From Brachionus rotundiformis (Eukaryota; Rotifera; Eurotatoria; Ploima; Brachionidae): a stretch of 64,000 nt of DNA. The stretch is taken from positions 2,332,897 to 2,396,896 of the forward strand of contig JAESIW010000138.1 in assembly GCA_016802295.1 (NCBI GenBank). The letters run 5' to 3'. The notes under the pieces were generated by a model, which ran no database searches, had not been told where the DNA came from, and saw only the letters and a program-made list of their open reading frames with translations. Position 1 is the stretch's first letter, and each line of letters begins with the position of its first letter. This document shows positions 1-13,225 of this stretch, piece after piece. The translations under genes were made by a program, and so were the position numbers.

Positions 1-3000
1 AAAAATTTATATCTGATTTTTAATTGTTTTATTAAAAAGAAAGACTTAAATGAGATATATGTTCATTTGAGGAATAAATTAGAGTCAAATGTGTCCTTGT
101 TAATGATTTATTTCAATGTGATGATAATGTCCAAAGCTTTTAGAGTAAATCACACTGAACCAAGCTCTGAATATTTGCCAAATGAAGAACCTTTTGTGAA
201 TAAAATTGAACAATCGCTGCCAAACGAGTACGAGGGAGATTCGGAAGTTACAGCATGTGGTAACATTTTCCCAATTGGATTAATATTGTCTTAATTTTTT
301 ATCTAAGAAAATTCATTGTTAAAATCAAGTAGTAACAAATGTAGATATGATTTTATCTTTTATCCACGTATTCTCGAAATTTGTCTCAATTACATTAATC
401 ACATAAAACGCCAGCAAAGAATGGAATTAATTGGAAAAATAAAAACTTTGGAGGAACTGAAATCATTCGACCAAAAATACAAGTCTTTTCAATTAGCAGT
501 AATAAGTTTTTTAAAAAGACTTTTGTATCTTGTCGAAACATCTAATTATAATCTTAAAGTTATTTTAAATCAAGTGAGTTTTTGATTTTAATATTAGATA
601 ATAAATATTGTTATCAATTACGATTTAGAACTAAAACTAAAATAAAATATTTTTATTTAATTTTAAGAATTTTTATTCCTTCCTGGTTCAACTAATGCAC
701 AAACCAATCTTTAAAGAGGATTTGATGGACAATGAGGTGGACTTTTATAAAAGCGAAATGGAAACTATTGAATATGTATATGACATAATGTATCATGTGA
801 GCACTTTGGACATGTCTGAATCGTTTTTGACCAAAATATTTGAGCTAATAATTGACAACCAATTTCAGGAGATGGTTCTAGAAAATGTACCTGTATCACC
901 GTCGAGCTTAAAAATAATTTCCTATCTAGCCAAGATGGTAATGATCTTTTAAGGAATTAATTTTTGTTCACTTTTTTATTTATTTAAGAAAAAAATAAGC
1001 TCAAAACTTGTTCTAAAATTGGTCAAAAAGTTAAATTTAGTGCACAGCACCAACTATGTTCAATTAACAAGCGAAAATCACCAAGAGCCAATAGATCTTT
1101 TGCTAAAGCCATTTACTGGTAAAAAATTCAAAGTTAGCCTAACATATAAGAGTTCATTCGAGACAGACAACCAAGACAAAGATGAATCACACAACTCAAA
1201 AATGAACCAAATTATCCAAGAATCTTACCAAAAAATATTCTTCTTTAGAATACCTATTAGTAGTGAGCAAAAAGTTGCCAAAAGTGCAGGCCATCAAAAC
1301 GATTTTATTTCCTATTCATATTCAATCGGATTCATGGTTCGCTTTGACAATGACTTGATTAGTTACTCAACTAATTCAAATGATTCGTATATTCATTTAT
1401 TTTCAATTAATTTAGAGGGCGAAAATTCTAGCTTTGAGATATGGTTAAGTTCAAATGGAAGCATACTTTTTATGTATAATTTTTTTTAAATTTTATTTGA
1501 ATTTTTTTTCATAACTTTTCATAACTAATTTATAAATAAAGACGCCGAAGCAACAATTCCATTATAATTACATTCAACCTGCTTCAAATAGAACCACACA
1601 ATTGGTATTTTTTGTACATTAATTATGATGAGGAACAGCATGGGGACAAAATAAAGTCCAAAATATCCTATTGTGTCAATGCACGTAGCCTAAAAGAAAA
1701 AGAATTTGTCATTTTTGACCGTCATGATAAGCCCATTCTTCATCACTCTAAATCACTTAACGCAAATTATCACTGGGATGCTGAGAAAAAATTGTATTTT
1801 TACATTGGTCACCAGGAGAAAAAATCCGAATTTAGCCAATTGTTTAACTATGACTTGGGTCAAGTTATTCTCAGCAAAGGTGCATTAATTTTTTATCTTT
1901 TGATCAAATTTGTTAATTTTTTTTAAAAATTTAAAAATAATTTTTAGAGGCTAATTACTCTATTGAGCATTTGATTCTAATGATGCAAATAATGGACACA
2001 AACTTTAGTCTAATAGATCAGACAAGCTCTTATGAGTGGACTTATCTGAACGGCTATTGTGACATTCAGGTTTTGGAAAATATTCAAAAAAATTACAATG
2101 AATACACAGACCAAATAAAGGTGAGCAAAAAATGACCAATTACTTAGACCAGAATTTTAATTTTCTAATAAGGCAAGAACTATTGTGGTGTACAACCCGC
2201 GCTACTCTCACTCAGTAATGGTCAAGCCATATGAGACAAAAAGTCTGGTTCAAACAGAACTAACCTCCAATTGCAAGACTCACACTCAATCAACATTGGA
2301 CATTTGTTTGGCAAGGATCGGAGGAATTGAGCAAATTCTGGTCCTTTTAGCCAAGGTGAATTTTTCATTTTTTAAATATAAAAAGATTAATTTTTTTGTA
2401 TCATTTAGTTAATTGATCAAGAGCATAAACTTTACACTCAGCTAAGACAAGATGGTTTAAGCTTGGAGGAGAAAAAAACATTTGACCAACCACCTAGCTT
2501 ATTGGTGCTTGAAAGCTTAATTTGTTTGATAAACAGGCGAGCTTTTATACAAAGTGAATTTAGAAAAATGGACGGCTACATACTGCTGCAGAGAATATTT
2601 ACATCAATAGCATCTCTTAACAAATATCTGGTCAAGAACCAAAATTATCCACAGGGAATAAGCTATTATACTCTAATTCAGAAAGACTTGTTCATAACTC
2701 TGATAAATGGAAGCTTTTTTAAACCAGTTTACTGCATAAACCATTATGATCCAAGTGCGGATAATATTGAATTATGCTATAAAAGATCTGGACCAAAGTC
2801 TGAGGAAAATTGTAATAAAAACCTGCCGTCAAGTTCCATTAATGTTGTAAATCCTCAAATTTTGTCTCATTTGATTATAGAATGGGAGCTTTGGATACCT
2901 TTGGAAAATTTGGAAAACAAAAATATAAAAACAACTTGTTTCTACAAGTTTGCTTTTCAAATATTGAACAAATTGCTCAATTTGGAGAATAAATGTCAGG

Positions 3001-6000
3001 TGTATCATTCCAATTTGTTCATAAAATATAATCTATTGGAAAAGCTGGTCAATTTTCTTCTAGATGCCAATGAGGAAAATTTTACACTTGATCCGATGGC
3101 ATGCTCTGAATTGATAAACATATTCAAACATTTTAATTCTATATTTACATGGTCAAATGGTGATGATCAAAACGGCTCCAAAGCCGTCACTAAACGCCTT
3201 TTTGCCAGTTTTTTTGACTATCTTTATCTATTACATCCAGAGAACAATGTTTATATAATCAATCAAAAAAATGAATTCTACTTTAATCTTACTAGAAGTA
3301 AAATTTCTTATCTATTCTAAGAATTTTGTATCTTAAAACCTTAATCTAGATCTATTGAATATGCAAAAATCGAATAATTTAACACATCAAAATTCTCTGG
3401 TATATTTAAATAAGTCAAAACCATTGGCCTTAATTGGTATTAATTTATAGAAATTTTTTATCTTAGTCTATTTTATTTTAAAAGATAGTGAAAATGAAAA
3501 TCTTGATTTAAAAATCTTTGATTTGACTAGTAATGAAAAGCATTTCAGCAATATTTGTTCAGCATTGATGAAAATAATGACCGAAATGCTGTCAGTTTTA
3601 CCAGACTTGATGCTAAATGATATCCTAAGCTTGCTGAAATTCGAGTCTTTTATAATGTTTGCCATGGATGAGAATAAAAACAAAAGACTCGAGGCATTTA
3701 AGCTTTTTTTGGAGCTGATTGACCGGTCATATAGCAAGAGTTTTTTTTTGGCCTCAATGGCATCGGCAATGGTAAATGTGGCCGCCACAACTAGTTCTTT
3801 ATCGGGTCAAACTGGAAGACCATTTGAACAACAAAATTTCAGCATTAACAAAGACTTTTTGCTTTATTCAATGGCAAATCAGTTGAAAAAATTTGACCAA
3901 GATGATCCTAGACTAATGGAATTTTGTATATCTAAAATAATCAATCAGCCATTCAGCTTTGAAGCTTCATTTGACCCAAATGTTTTGAAATCGCACCAAA
4001 ATCACATCACTTCTAGACAAAGTTATCTATTCACTTTTTTATCTTTGGTCTATTCATCTAGAAAAAATTCTCTTTTGTGCCAAAATGGTCTTAGATTTTT
4101 GGCCCAATTACTAAAAAATGATATGATTAGAGTTGAATTTTTGATTACCAAAGCTGGACTGGTTCAAGTTTTGATCGAATTGCTCAAGTTTTACAGTGAT
4201 TTGTCAAATATAGACAAAACAGAAATAAAAAAAGATACTTGTGAGCCCGATTCAATCGAGTCTTGGTCTAAATTACCCATTATAAATGAATTAGAACAAT
4301 TTTTTTCTCTAATAGCTGGGCTTTTATTAAAGTAATAGATAATTTTTACAGTTTTTTATATCATTTTTTTTTCTAATTAAGATTGAACGAAAATCAAGAG
4401 ACAGAACTGTTTGGTTTTTTTTTAAATCCACTTTTAAATTTATGCTTTGACAGTGCCAGTAGCGAATATGAATTTCTTAATTTTAATATAAAATCAATTG
4501 TTTTATCCATTATCAGATCAGTAATGGCTGGTTTAAACTCAAGTACAGAATTTTTTTTTATGTTCGAAAGTGAACCATAAAAAATTATTTTTTTCCATAG
4601 TTAATGTGGTTCAGGAAGCGACCAAGTCCACTTTTTTGATCAAAAAAATAATAGCACCATTAATGTGAATTTATTTGATAAAATGAGATTAATTAAATTT
4701 TAATTTGGAAATTTATTTAGGCAAGGAAAAGTTGATAATCAAGTTAAAAGCATTGATTCGGTTCAATTTTATGACAACAACTCGTTTAACATGTTCCAAA
4801 GTGACATAATATTCCAAAAATTTGTCACTTTTGTGGTCGATTTTGTGTACATTGTTTTTGAGAAAATATCTGACCACCCAGTATCCGAGTCAGCATACGG
4901 CCTGGACGATGAATTGTCCATGTTTTCATTTTCAATTTTAGTTCATTGTTTATCTTTTGGTTTGGTAAGACCACTTGCCAATCTTTGCTCACTTTTCAAT
5001 ATTATCTTAATTAAAGGAAACCAATCAAAAAGGAAGATTCTGGAATATTTTTAGAGATAATTTAAACTTTCTGAGACATCAAGTATTTACAAAACTTTTC
5101 TATACAATTAAAAAATTTATTTTTTCTAATTAATTTTCCAAGTTTCGGCGCATATTTTTGCTACTTCTTCATCCCAACCACAAACTTCAGACCCGTCTTC
5201 AAATAGTCAAGCGACTTTTGAACACCACCAATTGTGACATGCTCACAAAATTTGTCTTATCTGTCTCCGAAGGTCCCCAGCCTTCACTATCCTATAGCAT
5301 AAAGCTTGCCTATTTTGTGAGTCAACTGAAAATCAGCAATGCCACACGGCCAGAATCTGGCCCTTCTTCTCAAGCAATGCTCAAAAATGACACAGAAATA
5401 TTGGCCCAATTGAACAAATTGCTAAATGCCTCAGGGCTAAATTTAAAAAATGACAACAATATCTTGTCACCAATCTTCTACCAGAATCCATTCAGTGGAT
5501 ACAGCGAAACTTATTCCAGTGAATCGTCCAGCGAATCGTCTTATCTAATTGTAAACATGAATAAGAAAAAAGGAACAGTTGATCTATCTACCCAAATAGA
5601 TAAAGAGCTGTATGAGGAAATTATCAATATATATAAACAGTCTCAGAATAACTTTAGCTTGTTTATTGATTATTATGACAATTTGGCACAAGATCTGAGC
5701 CAATATTCTTGTGACTTGACCAACGAAGTTGTTATCATACACTCCCATGTACGTAAGACGCATTTTCAGCGTCTTAAGGCCAAATTTATCAAATCTTATG
5801 ATATAAAACAAAAATGGATTTATCTAATTGAGAATATGACACATGAAAAGTGTTTATTGTTTGATGCCAACAGTTGGCCACAATTTGATGTGTTGGATCA
5901 AACCGAGGGACCTAATCGGGAGCGAAGACGACTCAAAAAGTCGCATTTGCTCATAGATGAGCGCTTTTTTAAGGACGAGTTTAAATACAAACTCAAACAT

Positions 6001-9000
6001 GAGTCCTATTCAAGTCCACTAAAGTATCTATTGAACAACTATGAAGACTATTTGTCACAGAATCAGGGTGATAAAAAAGATTCCAAAGAGTATGATAGCA
6101 GTTTTACAGCAAATTATATGCTCAGTCACTGGAAAAATAGTGAAATAATTAGGTTTTTTATTTGGTTAAGTATTTTTTTTACCAATTTGATAATACCAAT
6201 TATTTTTAGTTTTCCTTGTCCGTGCAAAAGTGTGATGCCCTATTGTGAAATAACTGGTCAACTCTTGTTGACAGAGACAAGAATTAACTTTGCTGCAGAT
6301 GGCAAAAATTATAAATATTCCATTGTATAAAATAGATAAAAATAAAAATTAATTTATTAAGGTTTTATTTAAAGGGAATGGAAAATTTGTCATATAGTTG
6401 GTCGTATGACGACATTAGGGAAATTCATCTCAGACGCTATTTGCTTAAGGATGTTGGAATCGAAATCTTCTTGATTTTTGGACAAACAATTTTACTGGCA
6501 TTCTCTGACTCCAAGGTACCAATTGAACATTTATTTATTAATTAAAAATTAATCACTTTTGGCTCCAAAATTTGGTACCAATACTTGAATTTAATGTTCC
6601 TTCTTAGACCAAACTCTTTTTTTTTTAAAAATAAATTAATTTAATTGTTAATTAGAAAAATTAAATAATTGACTAGAAAAAAAAATTGTATATAAATTAA
6701 CATTTTATTTATTAAGGACCGTAACAATATTTATAAATTAATAACTGGTCGAAAATTGAAAAATTTAATCAAAACTGAGTCCATTGAAGAGATAACCTCT
6801 CTTTGGAAAGAGTCTAAAATATCCAATTACGAATATTTGATGCAATTAAACAAATACTCGGGACGTACATTCAATGACCTAATGCAATATCCAATCTATC
6901 CGCACATATTATCAAATTATTCATCAGAAATATTGGACTTGTCAGTGGAAAATAACTTCCGTGACTTGTCCAAACCCATAGCTATTCAATACAAAGAGAG
7001 GGAGGACAAATTCTTGGAAAATTACAAGATTATCCAAGAAGCGTCCAACGAGCCATACCACTTTGCATCACTTTATTCGAACAGTGGAACTGTGCTGCAC
7101 TATTTGGTTCGTTTGCCACCATTTACCAAAATGTTTCTTGACTATCAAGATCAGAATTTCGATGTACCTGACCGCACATTTCATTCTATGCAGACATCAT
7201 GGCTTTTGACCAGCAGTGTTTCGACCACTGATTACAAGGAGCTTATTCCTGAATTTTATTTTATGCACGAATTTTTGACAAATCGACAGGGATTTAATTT
7301 TGGACAACGTCAAAATGGTGATCCTATAGACAATGTTGTTCTTCCACCATGGTCCAAATCCAATCCGAGGTTGTTTACAATCATACTTCGGCAGGCTTTG
7401 GAGAGCAATTATGTGTGCGTAAATATTCAGAATTGGATAGATTTAATATGGGGCTTTAAGCAAAGTGGACGTCCAGCAATTGAAGCTATTAATTGCTACC
7501 ATCCAGCTTGCTATGTAATTTTTTAAGCTAATTTTTAGTTTAATTTAATTAATAATTGATTAATTTTTACCAGTTCGGGTATCCTGTCGATCAAATAGCT
7601 GATCCGGTGCGGCGCAAAGCAATCGAAACAATGATAAAGACTTGGGGCCAAACACCAAAGCAACTGTTCAATACAAAACATCCAGCAAATTCCCAAAAGC
7701 AACTAAAAAGTCCCACAGAAACCAAATTGTTCAATTTTGATCCAGCCTCAATCCATAACAAAGTTAAAAATGTCAAATGGGGAAGTTATGTAGGGTCTGT
7801 AGAGCAACAATCAGTGCCAGTATGTGTCTGGAAAGAAAACTGCAAGAAAAACATGATTCAATTGATTAGCTTAGCAAGTGGTGAAGTGATCGGTTTGTCT
7901 CAGCATAAATGCCTTTTAATTGATAGAGTGAAAGAAATGGGTACCAAAGGTACCGAAAGTCTGCCTGCCATAATCGAATGGTCTTCATTTGATGATGTAA
8001 TAAAAATTTTTAGAACAGATAATGAAAAATCATTCTCTAATCTAATTTATATTCGGGCAAATGAGCAGGTAAATAGATAATAAGTTAAAATTTTAAATAA
8101 TTAATTAATTAATTAATACAAATGTTTTAATATTTATAGACAGTGGTATGTTGCAGTTGTATTGGAACAAACTATTTGGTTGTTGGCATGAAATCAGGTT
8201 TAATTTCAGTATATAAATTACGCAAAGACAAAAATCAAATTGTAATTTAAAAAAGAAAAAATTAATTAGTTAAAATAATTCTAGTTTTGTTTAACTTAGT
8301 ACTGTGACTCTCTGACGTGTAACCTTTACGGCCACAAAAAGGAAATAATAGACATAAATGTTTGCTTGGCATTTAGTACCATGGTAACATGCAGTCAAGA
8401 TCTACTAATTATTTGGGACACAAATAAGTAAAATTAGATAAAGATTTAGAAAAAAAATTGTGTGTTATCTTTTTCTTAAAGACTAAGCTTTGTTAATTCA
8501 ATTTATCTCAAGAATCAAATTGTCTATAAGACTTGTATAAGTGAGACGACTAATGAAATAGCCTTTATTGCCAATAATCCGAATAAATTGTACTTTTACA
8601 CCGGTAATTGTGAGTATATTGGCGAAAAAGATCCAATGTCCGATAGCCACGACTCAAACCAAACTGTGCTGATGAAATCACTTTGCTTTTCGAATCTTGC
8701 CGAAGGATTAAATGTAAATGTTATTGGTGTTGGCATGTCAAATGGTAGAATAAGGCTTTATAGTACATGGGACTTAACCCTATTGAGAGAAATTACCATT
8801 AATTATGACTCATCGACTTTGATCGGTTCTTTAATTAGTTTGACTTACAGCCGAGATGGAAAAAGATTGTACGCTGCTGATACTTATGCCAGAGTCTATA
8901 TACTTGAAGCATTCAATTCTCCTGCATCGTTGGCCAAACAACACCAATCTCAGGTCTTGACATCAATAAATTCAATTCTCTCTTCTATCACTGTAACTAC

Positions 9001-9037
9001 TCCAAACTATTCTACAAATCTAGTCTATTTTCCATAA
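1..9037 (+). CDS. LYST: Lysosomal trafficking regulator (LYST/mauve family), 3' part, BEACH-WD40 protein
   Basis: Giant scaffold of lysosome and lysosome-related organelle size and fission control. The gene runs in from the left edge, so the N-terminus is missing. About 23 exons are readable, approximately 40-259, 308-573, 668-937, 989-1473, 1542-1879, 1948-2120, 2173-2355, 2409-3297, 3350-3436, 3485-4331, 4382-4569, 4601-4664, 4721-4974, 5017-5082, 5143-6152, 6210-6324, 6375-6515, 6717-7514, 7574-8068, 8140-8241, 8300-8427 and 8482-9037; several 5' borders are uncertain. The 5' two thirds is helical, poorly conserved armadillo-like sequence. A PH-BEACH segment starts near 5880 (TEGPNRERRRL). 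The BEACH domain spans 6780-7690 with GRTFNDLMQYPIYP, SKPIAIQYKERED, NSGTVLHYLVRLPPFTKMF, PDRTFHSM, ELIPEFYF, LPPWSKSNPRLF and ETMIKTWGQTPKQLF. WD40 repeats follow, with GRIRLYSTWDLTLLREI near 8740. BEACH proteins share these motifs; the post-BEACH sequence and TEGPNRERRRL favour LYST over NBEA, WDFY3 or FAN. Identification is strong, exon borders in the 5' half less so. Confidence 0.88.
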
Positions 9038-9123
9038 ATATGAATTTTATTTTATTCTCAAATTATCTTTTTTTTTAGTTATTTTAAACTTTTAAATAAA
9101 TTTATTTGATCATAAATCATATT

Positions 9124-9540
9124 TTACTATGAAACATTCATGTGTCATATTTACAACCACAGAGTGCGAGAGGGACCTGGCAGTGATGGCCTCATCAGAT
9201 TTAGAGTGGACTCGCCAACTAGAGTTCTTGGAATGCTTAAGTGAACATTTACAAGCAGGAGAAAATGTGGATAAGTCTGTATACACCTATGGTAAGATCT
9301 CACTTAGCCTATGCAGTGTAGGTAAGGTATCGTAGTATAAAAGGAGATGTGAATGTGTAAGAGAGGTGCAAGAACGGGCAACCAAGATCCCTGGCAATAA
9401 GAGGCAATAGGATCGGAATCTATTGAGAAAATTTTCCTGCTAAAACAAGAATATTAAATAGATTTAATGGAAAAGGCTGCTACAGCTTGACACTGCCTAA
9501 TGGCGGTAGTGAACTTTTACTACTACTACCACTACTACAT
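9124..9540 (+). mobile_element. 5'-truncated non-LTR retrotransposon 3' end (RT C-terminal fragment)
   Basis: A short reading frame at 9129-9335 contains ECERDLAVMASSDLEWTRQ. This matches the RDLGV-x-SSDL-x-W/F-x-x-Q/H motif found near the C-terminus of many LINE-type (CR1/L2/Jockey-like) reverse-transcriptase polyproteins. It is followed by about 200 bp of non-coding sequence more G-rich than its surroundings, ending in a TAC-type microsatellite (9518-9538), a usual 3' tail for CR1/L2-like elements. No upstream RT core is present, so the copy is 5'-truncated and dead. It begins about 90 bp after the LYST stop codon. Family assignment is tentative. Confidence 0.6.
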
Positions 9541-9765
9541 TAATTTTTTTAAAATAATAAGATATTTTTGTTATTTTTTAGCATATTAAATAGAAAGAGA
9601 TAATTAATATATTATTTAATTATAAAAAATTAAAATAAATCTTAAAATTATTTGAATTTATTTTTTTAACTTGTAACCACAACCCGTTGTATAATTTCTT
9701 TTATAATTTTTACCATAGCACCTAAAAATAACAATTTTAGAATATTTTTCCATTAATAAAGACAA

Positions 9766-10420
9766 TCAAAAATTCAACCATGTAATCTCTTCATCTTTTT
9801 CAATGTATCGATTCGAAACCATTTTATAAATAATTATATCACCTTCATTATAAGAACCTTTGTTATTTTCTTCAATAAGATTAACGTTTGGTGTCTGATT
9901 TTCATCAGGTTCATTAACCAAATAGCCCTTAAATTAGAATTTTTTAATTTTTTAATTAAACAAAAACTCTATTTGTAATTATTTTTTATTTTAAATTAAA
10001 ATTTACCCAAAAAGGCTTTCTTGCTCTGGGCTTCGAATTAGATAATTTGAAAATATCCGCAACTTTATTAAAATCTCGACGGCACAAATTTTTATCATAA
10101 ACTCTAAAGCTGTATTTTCCATCATTCAGACTTGTATATTTATATTTTAGGAATACTTTTAGCTTATAATAAATCAGGGTTCTATTTGGAGGAATCCTTC
10201 TCGAAGCATGAATTTCTATTCCTTTTTTTTCCGACTCGCTTAGATAAACACGGTAATGACCGTAATTATGAGTGGAATCTCTTATCAAACTAATGTTGAA
10301 TAAGAATGGAAAAATTTTATTTCCGTCTTTAAATTGTCTAATTTTTCGACAAACTTTTATACAATTAGTTGAAGAAATCATCATTAAAATAATTAAATTG
10401 CTTATATAAATCATTTTCAT
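9766..10420 (-). CDS. Small secreted protein of unknown family (191 aa)
   Basis: Two exons, 10420-10007 and 9927-9766, join in phase across a 79-nt GT-AG intron and give 191 residues. The first about 20 residues (MKMIYISNLIILMMISSTNC) are a good signal peptide; the mature part begins IKVCRKIRQF. It is basic, with few cysteines and several Tyr/Phe-rich beta-like stretches (HYRVYLSES, LKVFLKYKY, KYSFRVYD), suggesting a small extracellular beta-rich fold. No known domain is recognised. The stop at 9766-9768 precedes a possible further exon near 9670-9715 (after a TTTTTAG acceptor), so the 3' end could be longer. It resembles the orphan at 29292-30038 only in general style (signal peptide, short beta strands). 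Confidence 0.6.
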
Positions 10421-10955
10421 TGGAAAATATTCTATGAGTAGTCAAAGAGTGTTTTTTTACCAAAATGGCAGATTTCAAAAAAAATTTATTCAGAATATAA
10501 AATCAAATGTAAACATAAAATGTATAATTGAGGCTTTAATCTTATTAGATTTTAGAGTTTATATTCTTGAATTTAAAACAGGAGTATTGTGTAATTTTAA
10601 GAAATAAATCTTCGAAAGATTTGTTAATAGTGTTTTAATTAAAGCAAAAGAAAATTTAAATAATTAAATAATAATTTAATTTTATTCAAAAAAATAGTGC
10701 CGATTTTGGTTTATTTTTAACTTATATGTTATAAATCTCTTACAGGAATATAAACGCAAAAAACTACTATTTAGCTAAGATTTTTAAATGGCTTTTTAAT
10801 TAATTAAAAAAAAAATTATAGGTAAATTGTTTCATAAGGCATTTTGTTTAAAATTTTTTAAAAAATGGACCAAAGCAGTCACCATAGCTTATAGTTAAGT
10901 TTAATCAATTTAACAAAAAAAAGAAATAAATTTTAAATATTTTATTTTAAAATAA
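10421..10955. other. Intergenic AT-rich spacer
   Basis: About 535 bp, strongly A/T-rich, between the 5' end of the small secreted gene and the 3' end of pescadillo. It holds only poly(A/T) tracts and presumably the promoter of the secreted gene and the 3'UTR of pescadillo. No coding or RNA signal seen. Confidence 0.6.
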
Positions 10956-13225
10956 TTATTTAATTTTTTTGCTTTTTTTTTTTTCATTTTCTTCATAAAT
11001 CTTTCTTTTATGCTTCAATTTCTCCACCTCTTGGTTCTTTTTCTTCTTCGACTTCATTATCTTATCATACAATCTTTTATTTTTTTTCGGTATCATCATT
11101 TCGCTCAGTTTTCTCTCCTCATCTACTTGTCTCTTTAACAACAAGTTGACATTTTCTTTTTTTGGTTGTGCTTTTACAACAGCTATCATTGGTTTTCTAT
11201 CCTTGTCCAATTTGGTCGGCTCTTCTTCCTCAGGCTCGCTAGCCTCTTCGCCAGACTCGTCCTCTTCTTCCGGCGAGTCCAAATCGACTTTCATGTCATT
11301 TATTTCCTCTTCTTCACTATCTTCACTTTCATCCTCACTATCCGAGTTTTTCGAAGGTTTTTTCTTAACAATCTTAGTCTCTTCCTTTTTGGTAATCTTG
11401 GCCTCTTTCTTGGCCAACTCATTTTTAACTTCTTTTACCTCAGTCTGCTTAACAGTTTCTTCACCAGTCTCTTGGTCATTTTTCACCTCATCATCAGTGA
11501 TGCCCAATTTCATTTTGATTAGTTTTTGCTTCTCTGGTGGTATATATCCATGCTCATTTGTGTCGACAAATGGTGACAAATGAGGTGGCAAAACAGCGCC
11601 TGGGAGGTAGTCATCTACTGGAAGCAGCATGTTTTCATTTATGCAATCGAAGACCCACTGAGGCTGCACATACACTCGATTCAAGTAGGTCTTGCCAACA
11701 AGTGGCCTATCTACTATTTGATGCGTTATGGTCTCATCATTTTCTTGAAAAGTGGAGCCTAAGGAGCTTGTCTTGTCCCATGAAACTTGGCCAGAAAATG
11801 AGCGGATGGCCAGAACAAAAGGCTCGCGTGGCACTTCGCGGTTCAGAAAAAACTTGAATCCTTTGAATAAAACTTTGAGTTTGTTCAAATTTTCCTCTTC
11901 TAATTTTGCTTTTTCCATTTGTTCTGGATTTTCCTCATCAGCCTTTGGTAAAGCAAAAAAACTAAACTCTAAATTTTGCTTAAAATTAATTCAATGTACC
12001 AATGGAAACTCGTCACCTTGGCTTTCATCTTGATTTTGATTGATTTTTATAACATCACAGTTCAATGAAGCCAAATACTAATTATTAAATAGAATATTAA
12101 GTTTATTAAGTCTTTTAATTTAAATTAAAATCTTTTACTTCATCATTTAAATCAGTTGAGTCATATTCTTCATCATTTACTTTGGTATCATTATTAGATA
12201 TAGAAAGCTATGATATAATTATTTATTTGTATTAATTTAATTTTTAATTTTTCACATTACCTTAGGCGGATAAATAAGACCAATTTCTTGGTACGATTTG
12301 AAGTTAACAAAGCCCAACATCACTGAATAGAACTCGACAAAAGTTGACATGATGCGAAAATCGACATCATCTGGACACTTTTATCAATTTAAGAATTAAA
12401 TAAAAATAGATATATTAAAATTAAATGATTTTATACTTGGTAAGCAAGCTTGTGAGGCATGACCCATGTAACTTTTTGGCCTTTTACTTCGGCTTGGAAA
12501 TAGTAGCCCTTTATTGATATAAAACATTTTCTCAATGACTTGGAAGCAATTAAATAATGCATAAATTCAACTAATTTAATAAACATTTAATTTAAATAAA
12601 ATAAATATCTATTATTTAATTAATTAGTACGTGAGAGTTTTTTAGCAAGGTGCACTCTTTCCACATAAACTCTTTTGGATTTTGGCAAAACGGAAAAAAG
12701 AAATATTAGAGAAAGACAATCATCAAGGTCTCGTATGGCGTCTGTGTATGTCGGATATCTTTCTTTGACTATGTGGTCAATTTTATAGCTAGGCTTATTG
12801 GCTCTCAGCCTACCAAGCGCTTTGACATCGCGTCTACCCTTGGCTCGTTTAAGTCTTTTGACATAAACCTTTTGGAAAATAGTTTAATCCTTGGCAAACC
12901 AATAATAATCTTTACTTTAAAGTCTCTGAATTTGCTGATGATTGGATCGCTGGCCAAATAGTTTATATCCTTGGCAAAATAGTATGTTCTATTTGATGAT
13001 TTGCCTTTGTTAACTTTTTTCTTGTTTTTTGGCTCCACTGGATAGACACCTTTGAGAATGCATAGTCGTCTTTTTAGTTACAAAAAATAATGGCTGCACA
13101 TCAAAAAATTAATAATTGTTGTACCTGAAATCAGCAATGGTCAATTGAAGCTTTTTGATGGCCTGGTTACGTGGTATAAACGCTGTGGCTGCGCCACTTT
13201 CGTACTTTTTTTTCATTTTACCCAT
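10956..13225 (-). CDS. PES1: Pescadillo homolog (PeBoW complex, 60S ribosome biogenesis), 625 aa
   Basis: Nucleolar PeBoW-complex protein needed for 27S/32S pre-rRNA processing and 60S assembly. Eight exons, 13225-13125, 13069-12916, 12868-12631, 12570-12437, 12377-12261, 12207-12139, 12077-12000 and 11942-10956, sum exactly to 626 codons. The start MGKMKKKYESG is the family N-terminus. The pescadillo N-domain includes RTYYFAKDINYLASDPI, then NKPSYKIDHIVKERYPTYTDAIRDLDD and LRKCFISIKGYYFQAEV. The BRCT domain lies in the last exon (FKFFLNREVPREP through VYVQPQWVFDCINE and LLPVDDYLPGAVLPPHLSPF). The C-terminal third is acidic then lysine-rich (DSEDESEDSEEEE; final KKKSKKIK), as in other pescadillos. 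Two micro-introns (47 and 55 nt) change frame within the N-domain, so naive ORFs look broken. Human PES1 is 588 aa. Identification is very strong. Confidence 0.93.

Noticed and set aside
11146..11583. Ser/Phe-rich plus-strand frame of 145 codons
   Set aside because: Antisense shadow of the acidic, Lys/Glu-rich C-terminus of pescadillo.
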